Shown here one piece after another: positions 17,689-27,575 of a stretch of 64,000 nt of DNA. The DNA lies in the NCBI RefSeq assembly GCF_001652265.1, contig NZ_LWBS01000011.1, positions 135,291 through 199,290 on the forward strand. The letters run 5' to 3'. The stretch comes from Rhizobium leguminosarum. Its GTDB lineage: Bacteria > Pseudomonadota > Alphaproteobacteria > Rhizobiales > Rhizobiaceae. The translations under genes were made by a program, and so were the position numbers. Under the pieces are notes generated by a model. That model was not told the DNA's origin. It saw only the letters and a list, made by a program, of their open reading frames with translations, and did no database searches. Positions within the stretch are counted from its first letter, which is position 1; every line of letters begins with the position of its first letter.

Positions 17689-18378
17689 ATGATCCAGACC
17701 ACATTTCCCGACCGCGCCGTGATGGCCGAATTGCTGGCCAAGATGCTCTGGGAGATCAAGGCGGTGCATTTCAATGCCGCCCAGCCTTACAAACTCGCCT
17801 CCGGCATGGCGAGCCCGGTCTATATCGATTGCCGCAAGCTGCTCTCCTTCCCGCGCATCCGCTCGACGGCGATGGATTTTGCCGCCAGCGTGCTGATGCG
17901 CGATGCCGGATTCGAGCAGTTCGATTGCATCGCCGGTGGCGAGACCGCCGGCATCCCCTTCGCCGCACTGCTGGCAGACCGCCTCGGCCTGCCGATGATC
18001 TATGTCCGCAAGCAGCCGAAGGGCCATGGCCGCAATGCCCAGATCGAAGGCAATATGCCGGAAGGCTCGCGCGTGCTGGTCATCGAAGACCTGACGACAG
18101 CAGGCGGCAGCATGTTCAAGTTCATCGATGCCGTCCGTGCTGCCGGCGGCATTGTCGATCACGGCATCGCGCTGTTCTTCTACGGCATTTTTGGCGAACA
18201 ACGCTTTGCCGATGGCAAAGTCAGGCTGCACCACATCGCCACCTGGCGTAATGTTCTCGCCGTCGCCAAGGAGCAGAAACTCTTCGACGACAAGACGCTG
18301 TTGGAAGTCGAGGCCTTCCTCGATGCGCCGCTGGCCTGGTCGGGAAGGAATGGTGGCGTAAGTGAGCTTTCGCTCTAG
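17689..18378 (+). CDS. pyrE: Orotate phosphoribosyltransferase
   Basis: 229 aa from the ATG at 17689, chosen for GAAGGAGA at -6. It joins orotate and PRPP to form OMP. The PRPP-binding motif is [13 protein letters not shown] (~residue 125-137), and [13 protein letters not shown] and [17 protein letters not shown] are characteristic. Slightly longer than E. coli PyrE (213 aa), as usual in rhizobia. It is 6 kb from pyrC. Confidence 0.94.
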   Translation: MIQTTFPDRAVMAELLAKMLWEIKAVHFNAAQPYKLASGMASPVYIDCRKLLSFPRIRSTAMDFAASVLMRDAGFEQFDCIAGGETAGIPFAALLADRLGLPMIYVRKQPKGHGRNAQIEGNMPEGSRVLVIEDLTTAGGSMFKFIDAVRAAGGIVDHGIALFFYGIFGEQRFADGKVRLHHIATWRNVLAVAKEQKLFDDKTLLEVEAFLDAPLAWSGRNGGVSELSL

Positions 18379-18439
18379 CCAGTTGACAAAAGCTCGCTTA
18401 ATCGGTTGATGAACGTATCAGTGCTGTTGGAGGAATACG

Positions 18440-19366
18440 ATGATTTTGTGCTGCGGCGAAGCCTTGATCGACATGCTGCCGAGGGACACGACGCTCGGCG
18501 AAAAGGGCTTTGCGCCCTATGCCGGCGGCGCGATCTTCAACACCGCGATCGCGCTCGGCCGCCTTGGCATCCCGACGGGCTTCTTCACCGGCATTGCCGA
18601 TGACATGATGGGCGAAATCCTGCTCGAGACGCTGAAGGCGAGCAATGTCGATTACAGCCGATGCGCCATTACGCCGCGTCCGTCGACCATCGCCTTCATC
18701 AAGCTGGTCAACGGTCAGGCGACCTATGCCTTCTACGACGAGGGCACGGCCGGCCGGATGATCACCACGGCCGACCTGCCGGATCTCGGCGATGATTGCG
18801 AAGCCTTGCATTTCGGCGCGATCAGCCTGATCCCCAGCCCCTGCGGCGAGACCTACGAAGCCTTGCTCGACCGCGAAGCCGCACGCCGCGTCATCTCGCT
18901 CGACCCGAACATCCGTCCCGGTTTTATCAAGGACAAGCCATCGCATATGGCCCGCATCAAGCGCATGGCTGCGAAGTCCGACATCGTCAAGTTCTCCGAC
19001 GAGGACCTCGAATGGTTCGGCTTGCAGGGCGACCATGATACGCTCGCCGCCCACTGGCTGAACCACGGCGCCAAGCTCGTCGTCATCACCAAGGGCGCGG
19101 AAGGCGCTTCCGGTTATACGAAGGAGCGCAAGGTAACGGTGCCGAGTGAGCGCGTCACCGTCGTCGACACGGTCGGCGCCGGCGATACTTTCGATGCCGG
19201 CATCCTGGCGTCGCTGAAGATGGATAATCTGCTGACCAAACGCCAAGTCGCTTCGCTGGATGAGCAGGCGCTGCGCAACGCCCTGACCCTCGGCGCCAAA
19301 GCCGCCGCCGTCACCGTCTCCCGCGCCGGCGCCAATCCGCCCTGGGCGCGCGAGATTGGGCTTTAA
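18440..19366 (+). CDS. frk: Fructokinase, PfkB family
   Basis: 308 aa. PfkB signature 1 region is YAGGAIFNTAIALGRLG (~30-46), and the anion-hole/catalytic motif DTVGAGDTFDAG at ~250 carries the base Asp. It phosphorylates fructose at C6, supplying Pgi (23215-24840). It starts after GGAGGAATACG and lies 61 bp after pyrE, so co-transcription is possible. The frcBCAK transporter 7 kb upstream delivers its substrate. Confidence 0.9.
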   Translation: MILCCGEALIDMLPRDTTLGEKGFAPYAGGAIFNTAIALGRLGIPTGFFTGIADDMMGEILLETLKASNVDYSRCAITPRPSTIAFIKLVNGQATYAFYDEGTAGRMITTADLPDLGDDCEALHFGAISLIPSPCGETYEALLDREAARRVISLDPNIRPGFIKDKPSHMARIKRMAAKSDIVKFSDEDLEWFGLQGDHDTLAAHWLNHGAKLVVITKGAEGASGYTKERKVTVPSERVTVVDTVGAGDTFDAGILASLKMDNLLTKRQVASLDEQALRNALTLGAKAAAVTVSRAGANPPWAREIGL

Positions 19367-19379
19367 GCGAGCCAGCCTC

Positions 19380-19523
19380 TGCCCCTCATCCGCCTGCCGG
19401 CACCTTCTCCCCGTAAACACGGGGCGAAGGGGATGTGCCGCGCCCTCTCCGTTCCCCTTGACGTCCTGTATGGCATGTCCCCTCTCCCCGTTTTTCACGG
19501 GGAGAGGGTTAGGGTGAGGGGCA
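19380..19523. repeat. RIME-type palindromic intergenic repeat, copy 1
   Basis: Begins GCCCCTCATCCG and ends GGTGAGGGGCA, with two internal palindromes. The second is CCCTCTCCCCG (19480-19490) against CGGGGAGAGGG (19498-19508). The same mosaic recurs at 22857, 23068, 27431, 36899, 38191 and 49862. It lies between convergent genes and may act as a terminator or RNA stabiliser. Confidence 0.85.
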
Positions 19524-19535
19524 AATCTCGAACGC

Positions 19536-19916
19536 TTATTTCGCGGGCTTCGCCGGCACCAATCCGCCCCGGGTGCGCGCCTGGCTTTCCTTCTTGATCG
19601 GCCGACCGACGGGGCAGACCTCTTGCACGAAGCCGTTGAGCGTGTTGACGAGATTGTTCTCGATCAGGGAATAGTGGACGAACTGGCCCTGTTTCTCTCG
19701 TCTGATCAGACCCGCAGCCTCGAGGATGGAAAGATGCTGCGAAACGGCTGGCTTGGACATGCTGAAGCGGTCAGCGATCTCGCCGGCCGTCAGACCCGAT
19801 GCCGAGAGATAGGCGAGGATCTTCCGGCGCGGCGCACTGGAAAGCGCGTGGAATACCCGCTGGGCGGCGCTGACGGAACTGCCTTCTACGGCGTTATCGA
19901 AAGTCTCTTCGTCCAA
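19536..19916 (-). CDS. ArsR/SmtB-family regulator
   Basis: 126 aa with a TTG start at 19916 supported by GGAGA at -7. The winged helix is at ~25-90: SSAPRRKILAYLS, LTAGEIADRFSMSKPAVSQHLS, GLIRREKQGQFVHYSL. A C-terminal CPVGRP holds the only cysteine seen, so a classical metal pair is not evident. Divergent from the desaturase gene across a promoter with TTAAGCAA repeats. Confidence 0.88.
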   Translation of the reverse strand: MDEETFDNAVEGSSVSAAQRVFHALSSAPRRKILAYLSASGLTAGEIADRFSMSKPAVSQHLSILEAAGLIRREKQGQFVHYSLIENNLVNTLNGFVQEVCPVGRPIKKESQARTRGGLVPAKPAK

Positions 19917-19942
19917 GTCCGGTCTCCGTGCCTATCATCATA

Positions 19943-20009
19943 AATTAAGCAATTAATGTTTTGCTTAATTGTTTCCATTCGTGCAAAGTAATTAGGTAAT
20001 TGCTTAAAT
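19943..20009. promoter_or_regulatory. ArsR operator region upstream of the desaturase
   Basis: AATTAAGCAA (19943-19952) and TTGCTTAATT (19961-19970) form a perfect 10-bp inverted repeat with an 8-bp spacer. A third half site, TTGCTTAAAT, lies at 20000-20009. The region separates the ArsR start from the desaturase start. Confidence 0.7.
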
Positions 20010-20066
20010 AATGAATTGCTAGGCGATCTTCAAGTAGAGAATGCGCCCGATGGGAAGGAGTTTGTC

Positions 20067-21028
20067 ATGAGCAGTATTTCCACTGGGCGAATGATCGACA
20101 ATGGGAGCGATCCGGTGAAGGGCAGAGTGGTCTGGATGCCCACGAAGTCGATCTGGATCACTGCCATGACCTTGATTGCCATCATTGGTGGCCCACTGAC
20201 CTTCACCTGGAGCGCCTTTGCCGTCTTTATCCTTTTGACCGCCATCACCATCTGCCTTGGTCATTCGGTCGGCATGCACCGGCTGCTGATCCATCGCTCA
20301 TTCAGCACTCATATCTGGATCGAGCATTTTCTTGTCTATCTCGGTACGCTGGTCGGCATGGCCGGCCCCTTCAGCATGATCTACGCGCACGACATTCGCG
20401 ACTGGGCGCAACGGCAGCGAGACTGCCATGATCTGTATGCCCATCGGCGGTCTTTCTTCATCGATGCCTTCTGGCAGATGCATTGCATTGTGGCGCTGGA
20501 CCATCCGCCGCGTTTCGTCCTTGAGGAGCGCGAGCGGCGCGACCGCTTCTATCGTTTCCTGGAGGCGACATGGATGGCGCAGCAGATCCCCTTGGGACCG
20601 TGCTCTTTGCGCTCGGCGGACTGCCGTTTGTGGTCTGGGGTATTGCCGTGCGGATATCGGTGTCGCTGAGCGGACACTGGCTGGTTGGTCATTTCGCGCA
20701 TCGAGCCGGCCATCAGGGCTGGAGTGTCGATGATGTCGCGGTGCAGGGCTATAACCTGCCGCGTTTCGGGCTGGTGACCTTTGGCGAGAGCTTCCACGGC
20801 AACCATCACGCCTTTCCGGAATCGGCGCGGCTCGGCATCGAGCCGGGACAGCTGGATCTCGGCTGGTATTTCATCCGGCTGCTGGCAAGGCTCGGTCTGG
20901 CTTCGGCGATCAAGCTGCCACACACGATCGTGCCAAGGCGAGGGTTGAGACGCATCGACGCACCTGAAACGGCGGGTGACAGTCATCCGCCATATCACGC
21001 AGCAGGTCGCGCGGAATCTCGCCCGTAA
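20067..21028 (+). pseudogene. Acyl-CoA/fatty acid desaturase, frameshifted
   Basis: Reading from the ATG at 20067 (GGGAAGGAG upstream), the protein has membrane segments and the first histidine box HRLLIH, then runs to LEATWMAQQIPLG. Homology then jumps to another frame (GTVLFALGGLPFVVWG) that continues with GHWLVGHFAHR and the third box HGNHHAF to 21028. One missing A after 20597 (GGA-ACC read as GGA-CC) explains the shift. The intact enzyme would be a di-iron membrane delta-9-type desaturase controlled by the divergent ArsR protein. A sequencing error cannot be excluded. Confidence 0.82.
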
Positions 21029-21107
21029 GCACCTCCTTGTCGCAACGTTTGATTCCCTCTTCTTCCCTCGGGTCCGAAGGACGGGTCAACGCCGATCGAT
21101 CAAGAAA

Positions 21108-22514
21108 CTATCCGGGATCACGCTCCGGTCGAAGCTCGGGAGCAAACACGAGATCCCGCAGGAAGTTTTCGCACCAAAGCGAGACGTCGTGGGTTAGCAG
21201 ATGCTCCATCATCATGCTCCAGCGGTCGCGGCGCTCCTCCAGCGACATGGCAAGGCCCTTGGCAATGGCATTGGCAGTGCCTTCGACATCGTAAGGATTG
21301 ACCAGCAGCGCACCCTTCAACTCTCGAGCCGCGCCGGCGAAGCGTGATAGCACCAATACGCCCGGGCGATCGGGATCCTGGGCGGCGACATATTCCTTGG
21401 CGACGAGGTTCATGCCGTCGCGCAACGGCGTGACCAGCCCGATCGTCGCCAGCCGGTAGAGGCCGGCAAGCACGTTGCGGCTGATCGATCGGTTGACATA
21501 GCGGATCGGCACCCAGTCGACCGTTCCGATGGCGCCGTTGACGCGGCCGGCCTGTTCGGCGACCATCTTCTGCATATGCTCGTATTCGGGAACGTCCGAT
21601 CGCGATTTTGGCGTGACCTGCAGATAGGTGACCTTGTTCTGGTAGGCAGGATTGCTGGTGAGGAAGGTTTCGAACGCTTCCAGCCGCTGAATGATGCCCT
21701 TCGAATAATCGAGGCGGTCGACCCCGATGATCATGTCCCGGCCTTCAACGCTGCGCCGGGTCTTCTGTACCATGATATGGTTTGCGGCCCTCTCGGCGAA
21801 CTCGGCGAAACCGGCAGTTTCGATCCCGATCGGATAGGCGCCGGCCTTGAATATCCGTCCATGGGAATCGAACAATCCATTTCCGAGGTCGTCGCCAATT
21901 CCCTCCCTTCTGAGATACCCGGCAAAGTTCTGGAGGTCGTAGTCGGTCTGGAAGCCGACGACATCGTAATGCGAGAGGCCGCGCATGATTTCCTCATGGA
22001 CGGGCATCGTGACGAGAATGTCGGCCGGCGGCCAGGGAATGTGCAGGAAGAAGCCGATCCGGTTTTTCAGCCCCATTTGGCGGAGTTCGGCCGCCAGCGG
22101 AATGAGGTGGTAATCATGAACCCAGATGATGTCGTCCGGCTCGATCATCGGCGCCAACCTATGTGCGAAGAAGCGGTTGACGCGGAAATAGCCGGCCATT
22201 TCCTTCCGGCCATATTCGGCGAGATCCAGTCGATAATGGCAGATGGGCCAGAGAACCCGGTTTGCGAAGCCGCGATAATACTCCTCGACATCGGTGTCGG
22301 TGAGATCGGTCAGCGCATAGGTGATGTTGCCTTTCTGCAGTTGCGACAGCGGGCCAGGTTCCCTGTCCCCGCTCGATTCACCCGACCAACCCATCCAGAT
22401 GCCGCCCCGCTCCTGCAGGGCTGCATGCAGCGCAACGGCCAGACCGCCGGCAGCGGCGCTCCCATCTTTGGCCGGCATGGGAACACGATTGGAAACGACG
22501 ATAAGACGGCTCAT
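21108..22514 (-). CDS. otsA: Trehalose-6-phosphate synthase
   Basis: 468 aa GT20 glycosyltransferase that transfers glucose from UDP-glucose to glucose-6-phosphate. Motifs: the N-terminal loop SNRVPMP and [33 protein letters not shown] for the phosphate site, and [13 protein letters not shown] near the C-terminus for the nucleotide. No otsB phosphatase is adjacent, as is common in Rhizobium. AAAGGAAG precedes the ATG. Trehalose synthesis links it to osmotic and desiccation stress. Confidence 0.94.
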   Translation of the reverse strand: MSRLIVVSNRVPMPAKDGSAAAGGLAVALHAALQERGGIWMGWSGESSGDREPGPLSQLQKGNITYALTDLTDTDVEEYYRGFANRVLWPICHYRLDLAEYGRKEMAGYFRVNRFFAHRLAPMIEPDDIIWVHDYHLIPLAAELRQMGLKNRIGFFLHIPWPPADILVTMPVHEEIMRGLSHYDVVGFQTDYDLQNFAGYLRREGIGDDLGNGLFDSHGRIFKAGAYPIGIETAGFAEFAERAANHIMVQKTRRSVEGRDMIIGVDRLDYSKGIIQRLEAFETFLTSNPAYQNKVTYLQVTPKSRSDVPEYEHMQKMVAEQAGRVNGAIGTVDWVPIRYVNRSISRNVLAGLYRLATIGLVTPLRDGMNLVAKEYVAAQDPDRPGVLVLSRFAGAARELKGALLVNPYDVEGTANAIAKGLAMSLEERRDRWSMMMEHLLTHDVSLWCENFLRDLVFAPELRPERDPG

Positions 22515-22856
22515 GAGCTTCCTTTAGTGAAGATGGGAGATGAAACGCTGTGTGACGAGCGTCTTGAGGCATCTCCTGAACTTGGGCAGGGACCATGCAG
22601 TGAAAGCGCCGACATCGACAGAGCCGACCGGGACGCGAGCGGCTCGGTGCAGATGCCAACAAGAATAACGAACGAAGCATTTTCCGCACAGATTTTGCTT
22701 GAATCTAGGGCGATTGCAGCGGATTGAAAGAATTCATTCTACAATTTTTGATTAGAAGAACGTTCAATCCGGTTTCGTACCGCAGGCCTTTCTTCATCGA
22801 TGCCTTCCGGCAGATGCAGCCAGCACTTGGCCGGGCCACGGGTCCGACCCATCCTT
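22515..22856. other. otsA upstream region with a desaturase-derived scrap
   Basis: No gene supported. The segment 22788-22818 matches 20452-20482 inside the desaturase gene at 30 of 31 positions (CTTTCTTCATCGATGCCTTC shared exactly). The remainder must contain the otsA promoter, but I could not pick clear -35/-10 boxes. Confidence 0.55.
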
Positions 22857-22955
22857 CAGACCCTAATAAAAGGGTGAAGGGATATCCCGCAGCCTCTCGA
22901 TTCCCTCTTCTCCCCAGCGGGGAGAAGGTGACCGTAGGGCGGATGAGGGGGCCGG
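22857..22955. repeat. RIME-type repeat, copy 2 (partial)
   Basis: One half of the mosaic: CTTCTCCCC (22907-22915) pairs with GGGGAGAAG (22919-22927), followed by GGCGGATGAGGGGG. Confidence 0.75.
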
Positions 22956-23067
22956 CGAAGCCGGTCTTTCCAACAACGCCCATGCGGATTTCGACCGCGC
23001 TGGCATCGTCTCGACCGTGTTTAGGGCGCCGGCAAGATGGGATATGAGGTGAAGGATGTGCCGCGCG

Positions 23068-23205
23068 ACCCCCTCATCCGCCTGCCGGCACCTGCTCCCC
23101 GAGGGGAGAAGAGCACATGCCGTGACCTCTCCGTTCCTCACTCGCCTCTCGCAGGGCAAGTCCCCTCTCCCCGTCAGAACGGGGAGAGGTTAGGGTAGGG
23201 GCAAT
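23068..23205. repeat. RIME-type repeat, copy 3
   Basis: ACCCCCTCATCCGCC start, CTCCCCGAGGGGAG palindrome, then CCCTCTCCCCG / CGGGGAGAGG and GGTAGGGGCA end. It sits just downstream of pgi and probably provides its 3' hairpin. Confidence 0.8.
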
Positions 23206-23214
23206 CTCGAATAC

Positions 23215-24840
23215 TTACTTCGCAAGCTTCGCCAGCGCCGCAACCAGACCCTGCGTCGAGGAGTCGTGCGATGCTGCACTTTCCTTGCCTTCGACGACCG
23301 GCAGCAGGCCCGTCGCCAGTTCCTTGCCGAGTTCGACGCCCCACTGGTCGAAGGAGTTGATGCGGAAGAGCACGCCTTCGACGAAGACGCGGTGTTCGTA
23401 GAGCGCGATCAGGCGGCCGAGCGCATAAGGGGTCAGCTTGTCGTAGACGAAGGTGATCGACGGCCGGTTGCCGGTAAAGACGCGGTGCGGCGCGATGAAA
23501 TCGGCCTTCTTGTCGTCCATGCCCTTGTCGGTCAGCTGCTTCTTGGCTTCTTCGAAGGTGCGTCCCTTCATCAGCGCTTCCGACTGGGCGAGAACGTTGG
23601 AGATCAAGAGCTGATGCTGATGCCGCAGCTCCGGCTCGAAGGCGTTGGCGGCGATCATGAACTCGGCCGGGATGATGCTCGTGCCCTGGTGGATGAGCTG
23701 GTAGAAGGCGTGCTGGCCATTGGTGCCGGGCTCGCCCCAGACGACCGGGCCGGAATTGCCTTCGACCGGCGTGCCGTCGATGGTGACGCCCTTGCCGTTC
23801 GATTCCATGTCGAGCTGCTGCAGATAGGCCGGGAAGCGCGACAGGCGCTGGTCGTAGGGCAGGATGGCGCGGGTGGGGTAGCCCAGCACATTGCGATGGT
23901 AGAAGCCGATCAGGCCGAGCAGCATCGGCAGGTTCTCGGTAATCGGCGCCTTACGGAAATGATTGTCGACGGCATGGGCGCCGTCGAGGAACTTGCTGAA
24001 ATTCTCAGGCCCGACGGCGATCATCAGCGGCAGGCCGATCGCTGACCAGATCGAGTAACGGCCGCCGACCCAGTCCCAGAAGCCGAAGACGCGGGCGCTG
24101 TCGATGCCGAAGGCGGCGACCTTGTCGAGCGCCGTCGAGACGGCGGCGAAGTGGTGCTGCACGGCCGCTTCACCGAGCGCCTTGGCGATGAAATTGCGCG
24201 CCGTCTGCGCATTGGTCATCGTCTCGACGGTGGTGAAGGTCTTCGAGGCGACGATGAACAGCGTCGTTTCCGGCTGCACCAGCTTCAGGATATCGGCGAC
24301 ATGGGCGCCGTCGATATTGGAGACGAAATGCGCGCGCGGGCCGTCATGGAAGGGGGCAAGCGCCAGCGTCGCCATCACCGGGCCGAGATCCGAGCCGCCG
24401 ATGCCGATATTGACGACATCGGTGATCGCCTTGCCGGTGGCGCCCTTCAGCGTGCCGGAGCGGACGTCGTCGGCAAACTTGCCCATGGCGGCAAGCACCG
24501 CATTGACGTCGGGCATGACGTCCTTGCCGTCGACCAGCACCGGCGTGTTGGAGCGGTTGCGCAATGCGGTGTGCAGAACGGCGCGATCCTCGGTGAAATT
24601 GATCGCCTTGCCGGAGAACATTTCCTCGCGCTTCGTCTCGACGCCGCCGTCTTCGGCGAGCTTCACCAAGAGCTTGAGGATGTCGTCATTCACCGCCGTC
24701 TTGGAAAAATCCATCAGCACGTCGTCGAGCGCGACGGAAAAGCGCGAAAAGCGCTGTGAATCGGCGGCGAAGGCGGCACGGATATCGGTTGCCTTGGTGG
24801 CATCAGCGGTGCTTTTCAGCTGTTCGACGATGGCGTTCAT
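23215..24840 (-). CDS. pgi: Glucose-6-phosphate isomerase
   Basis: 541 aa from the ATG at 24840 (AAAGGAG upstream; the frame stays open further up). It interconverts glucose-6-P and fructose-6-P. Family marks are [11 protein letters not shown] (~145), [13 protein letters not shown], the PGI signature [14 protein letters not shown], the active-site Glu in [18 protein letters not shown], and the C-terminal [13 protein letters not shown] signature. It downstream-connects the Frc/Frk fructose route to the pentose phosphate and Entner-Doudoroff pathways. Confidence 0.95.
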   Translation of the reverse strand: MNAIVEQLKSTADATKATDIRAAFAADSQRFSRFSVALDDVLMDFSKTAVNDDILKLLVKLAEDGGVETKREEMFSGKAINFTEDRAVLHTALRNRSNTPVLVDGKDVMPDVNAVLAAMGKFADDVRSGTLKGATGKAITDVVNIGIGGSDLGPVMATLALAPFHDGPRAHFVSNIDGAHVADILKLVQPETTLFIVASKTFTTVETMTNAQTARNFIAKALGEAAVQHHFAAVSTALDKVAAFGIDSARVFGFWDWVGGRYSIWSAIGLPLMIAVGPENFSKFLDGAHAVDNHFRKAPITENLPMLLGLIGFYHRNVLGYPTRAILPYDQRLSRFPAYLQQLDMESNGKGVTIDGTPVEGNSGPVVWGEPGTNGQHAFYQLIHQGTSIIPAEFMIAANAFEPELRHQHQLLISNVLAQSEALMKGRTFEEAKKQLTDKGMDDKKADFIAPHRVFTGNRPSITFVYDKLTPYALGRLIALYEHRVFVEGVLFRINSFDQWGVELGKELATGLLPVVEGKESAASHDSSTQGLVAALAKLAK

Positions 24841-24924
24841 GGGAGGCTCCTTTGGAGGCGGAAAGGTTGCGGAAACTATTCGCTTTATCACCCGCAAATC
24901 AAGTTCAGCCACCTGCCGAAATCG

Positions 24925-24953
24925 AAAAAAGCCACCCGCGGCAGGCGGATGGC
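24925..24953 (-). terminator. Rho-independent terminator after fadD
   Basis: On the minus strand, GCCATCCGC-CTGCC-GCGGGTGGC (9-bp stem with one G-U pair) is followed by TTTTTT. It lies 40 bp beyond the fadD stop and separates fadD from pgi. Confidence 0.8.
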
Positions 24954-24992
24954 CCCATTCAGGAAAGGCTCTAATTCATCAGATCGTCAAAT

Positions 24993-26693
24993 TCAGCCGC
25001 GCAGGTCCTTGCGCAGGATCTTGCCGACCGGCGACTTCGGCAGCTCGGTGCGGAATTCGATGAAGCGCGGGCGCTTGTAGTTGGTGAGGTTGGCGATGCA
25101 ATGGGCTTTCACCTCGGCTTCCGTCAGGTTCGGATCCTTCCTGACCACGAAGAGCTTCACCGCCTCGCCCGAATGTCCGTCCGGCACGCCGATGGCTGCG
25201 GCCTCGAGGATGCCGGCATGCATGGCGGCGACTTCCTCGATCTCGTTCGGATAGACGTTGAAGCCGGAGACGAGGATCATGTCCTTCTTGCGGTCGACGA
25301 TCTTGGTGTAGCCGCGGTCGTCCATGAAACCCATGTCGCCCGAGCGAAAGTAGCCGTCATCGGTCATCACCCGCGCCGTCTCCTCCGGCTTCTGCCAGTA
25401 GCCGGCCATCACCTGCGGCCCGCGAATACAAATCTCGCCGACGTCGCCGAGCGGCAGCGAATTGCCCGCCTCGTCGCGGATATCGAGTTCGGTGGAGGGA
25501 AGCGGCAGGCCGATCGTGCCGGTGAACTCAGCCGAATCGAAACGGTTGGCGGTGGCAACGGGCGATGTCTCGGAAAGGCCGTAGCCTTCCGTCACCGCCG
25601 TGCCCGTCATCTTCAGCCAGCGGTCGGCGACCGGGCGCTGCACAGCCATGCCGCCGCCGAGCGACATGATCAGCGAGGAGAAATCGAGCTTGGCGAAATC
25701 GGCATTGTTCATCAGCGCATTGAACAGCGTGTTGAGGCCGGGGAAGATGTGCACCTTCGATTTTTCGAATTCCTTGACGAGACCGGGAATGTCGCGCGGA
25801 TTGGCGATCAGGATATTGTGGGCGCCAAGCGACATGCCCATCAGCGAATTCACCGTCAGCGCGAAGATGTGGTAGAGCGGCAGGGCGCAGAGGAAGTTCA
25901 GCACCTCCGGCTCTTTCTTGCGCTCGAAGGCCGATCGAAGCCAGAGCGACAGCTGCGCCTTGTTGGCAAGCAGGTTCTGATGCGTCAGCACCGCGCCCTT
26001 GGCAACGCCCGTCGTGCCGCCGGTATATTGCAGGAAGGCGATATCGCTGCCAACAAGCGTCACCGGCTGGAGCTTTTTTCCCGCACCTTCACGGAGCACC
26101 TGGCCGAATCTCTTGTGCTGGGGGATCGACCAGGAGGGAACGAGCTTCTTCACCTTGCGCACGACGAAATTGACGATCAGCCCCTTCGGCCCCAGCATTT
26201 CTCCGAGCGAGGTGACGACGACATGGCGCAGATCCGTCTTGTTGAGAACCTGCTCCACCGTGCGGGCAAAATTCTCCAGCACGAAGATCGCCTTGGCGCC
26301 GGAATCTCGTAACTGGTGTTCGAGTTCGCGCGGCGTATAGAGCGGGTTGACGTTCACGACGACGAGGCCGGCGCGCAGGATGGCATAGGTCGCGATCGGG
26401 TTCTGCAGCACATTCGGCATCATCACGGCGACACGGTCGCCCTTTTGAAGGCCGGTGCTTTGCAGCCAGGCGGCGAGTTTGCGCGTCTGGCTCTCCAGTT
26501 CGCGGTAACGCATCCCCTTGCCCATGCTGGAAAAGGCGGTCCGGTCGGCGTAACGGGCGCAGGATTTTTCGAGCAGTTCGGCAAGCGAGGCATATTCCAG
26601 CGGCGGAATCTCTGCCGGAACGATATCGGGATAGGCGGCAAGCCAGGGTTTGTCGGGCTTGGCTCCGTTCGGATGGACGGAAATGCTGTTCAT
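24993..26693 (-). CDS. fadD: Long-chain acyl-CoA synthetase
   Basis: 566 aa from the ATG at 26693 (GAGAGGAC upstream). ANL-superfamily enzyme activating fatty acids via acyl-AMP. The P-loop-like YTGGTTGVAKGA is at ~230, GYGLSETSP at ~385 is the adenylate motif, GYFRSGDMGFMDDRGY the A7/A8 region, and the catalytic Lys lies in KSPVGKILRKDLR at the C-terminus. An upstream site TTGACGT-AA-ACGTCAA suggests control by a MerR-type fatty/branched-chain acid regulator. Confidence 0.93.
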   Translation of the reverse strand: MNSISVHPNGAKPDKPWLAAYPDIVPAEIPPLEYASLAELLEKSCARYADRTAFSSMGKGMRYRELESQTRKLAAWLQSTGLQKGDRVAVMMPNVLQNPIATYAILRAGLVVVNVNPLYTPRELEHQLRDSGAKAIFVLENFARTVEQVLNKTDLRHVVVTSLGEMLGPKGLIVNFVVRKVKKLVPSWSIPQHKRFGQVLREGAGKKLQPVTLVGSDIAFLQYTGGTTGVAKGAVLTHQNLLANKAQLSLWLRSAFERKKEPEVLNFLCALPLYHIFALTVNSLMGMSLGAHNILIANPRDIPGLVKEFEKSKVHIFPGLNTLFNALMNNADFAKLDFSSLIMSLGGGMAVQRPVADRWLKMTGTAVTEGYGLSETSPVATANRFDSAEFTGTIGLPLPSTELDIRDEAGNSLPLGDVGEICIRGPQVMAGYWQKPEETARVMTDDGYFRSGDMGFMDDRGYTKIVDRKKDMILVSGFNVYPNEIEEVAAMHAGILEAAAIGVPDGHSGEAVKLFVVRKDPNLTEAEVKAHCIANLTNYKRPRFIEFRTELPKSPVGKILRKDLRG

Positions 26694-26823
26694 CTTTGTC
26701 CTCTCTCCCTTGCGGCCGCCGCCGGCGCCGAGCCGGTAATCGACCAGAAGGCTCCTCCATCTTCCAGTCCGGCAGCTTATGCCATTGCCTGAACGGTTCA
26801 AGCCGAATGAAGCTATACTAACC

Positions 26824-26839
26824 TTGACGTAAACGTCAA
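26824..26839. promoter_or_regulatory. LiuR-like palindrome upstream of fadD
   Basis: TTGACGTAAACGTCAA, perfect 7-bp arms with a 2-bp centre, 131 bp before the fadD start and 102 bp before the PRC-barrel gene. It resembles the MerR-family LiuR motif described for fatty-acid and branched-chain amino acid catabolism in proteobacteria. Which flanking gene it controls is open. Confidence 0.55.
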
Positions 26840-26940
26840 CATTCGGCCGCTGCATGATCGTCGGAAGCATGGGAACTTTGAGTCCGCCATGACGTTGATC
26901 TTGCATACTCATCATGAGGAACACCAAAAGGAGGTGCACA

Positions 26941-27333
26941 ATGTTGAACCAGGATACCGACGCCACCCGGCGTGACCCGAATGTCAAGGGCACGCACTCG
27001 CTGATCGCCAGCGACCGCGTCGAAGGCACTCGCGTTTATGGCCCCGATGGCAGGCATATCGGCTCGATCGAACGCCTGATCATCGGAAAGCTCGACGGCC
27101 GTGTTGCCTATGCCGTGCTGAGCTTTGGCGGCTTCCTGGGCATCGGCCACGATCACTATCCGCTTCCCTGGGAAAAGCTGAACTACGACACCCAGCTGGA
27201 TGGCTATCGCATCGACCTGACCAAGGAGCAGATCGAAGGCGCCCCGAGCTATTCGGACGATGACGACACCTGGTACAACGACAATGGCCGCCGGGTCTAT
27301 GATTACTACGGCGTGCCGCCCTACTGGATGTAA
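26941..27333 (+). CDS. PRC-barrel domain protein
   Basis: 130 aa with an excellent AAAGGAGGTG before the ATG. Residues ~20-95 form a PRC-barrel: HSLIASDRVEGTRVYGPDGR, IGSIERLIIGKLDGRVAYAV, HDHYPLPWEKL. The C-terminal tail is acidic then Tyr-rich (YSDDDDTWYND, YDYYGVPPYWM). Rhizobial homologs are small cytosolic proteins of unknown role, often stress-linked. It is followed by a strong terminator. Confidence 0.85.
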   Translation: MLNQDTDATRRDPNVKGTHSLIASDRVEGTRVYGPDGRHIGSIERLIIGKLDGRVAYAVLSFGGFLGIGHDHYPLPWEKLNYDTQLDGYRIDLTKEQIEGAPSYSDDDDTWYNDNGRRVYDYYGVPPYWM

Positions 27334-27356
27334 CGTCGTCCGATAGGCCGAGCTGG

Positions 27357-27386
27357 AAGGGCCCCGCGGATGCGGGGCCTTTTTAG
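27357..27386 (+). terminator. Rho-independent terminator after the PRC-barrel gene
   Basis: GGCCCCGC-GGAT-GCGGGGCC with a following TTTTTA; perfect 8-bp GC stem, 27 bp after the stop. Confidence 0.9.
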
Positions 27387-27430
27387 TGTTTGGCGACGAT
27401 AGTTGCCTCTTTGTCGTCTGCGCCGACGAC

Positions 27431-27570
27431 TGCCCCTCACCCTAACCCTCTCCCCGTAAAAACGGGGAGAGGGGACGTGCCCTGCGAGAGGCTGGCGGGG
27501 AACCGAGAGGCCGCGGCATATCCCCTTCGCCCCGCTTGCGGGAAGAAGGTGGCGGCAGCCGGATGAGGGG
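27431..27570. repeat. RIME-type repeat, copy 4
   Basis: TGCCCCTCACCC start, CCCTCTCCCCG / CGGGGAGAGG palindrome, second half CCCCTTCGCCCCGC...GCGGGAAGAAGG and GGATGAGGGG end. It lies between the PRC-barrel terminator and the end of the mannosidase gene. Confidence 0.82.
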
Positions 27571-27575
27571 CTTTC

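Noticed and set aside
22705..23159. Short frames upstream of pgi
   Set aside because: They run through RIME repeats and the desaturase scrap; no start signals.
19380..23205. CRISPR-like array
   Set aside because: The repeats are palindromic mosaics at irregular distances, with no regular spacers or cas genes.
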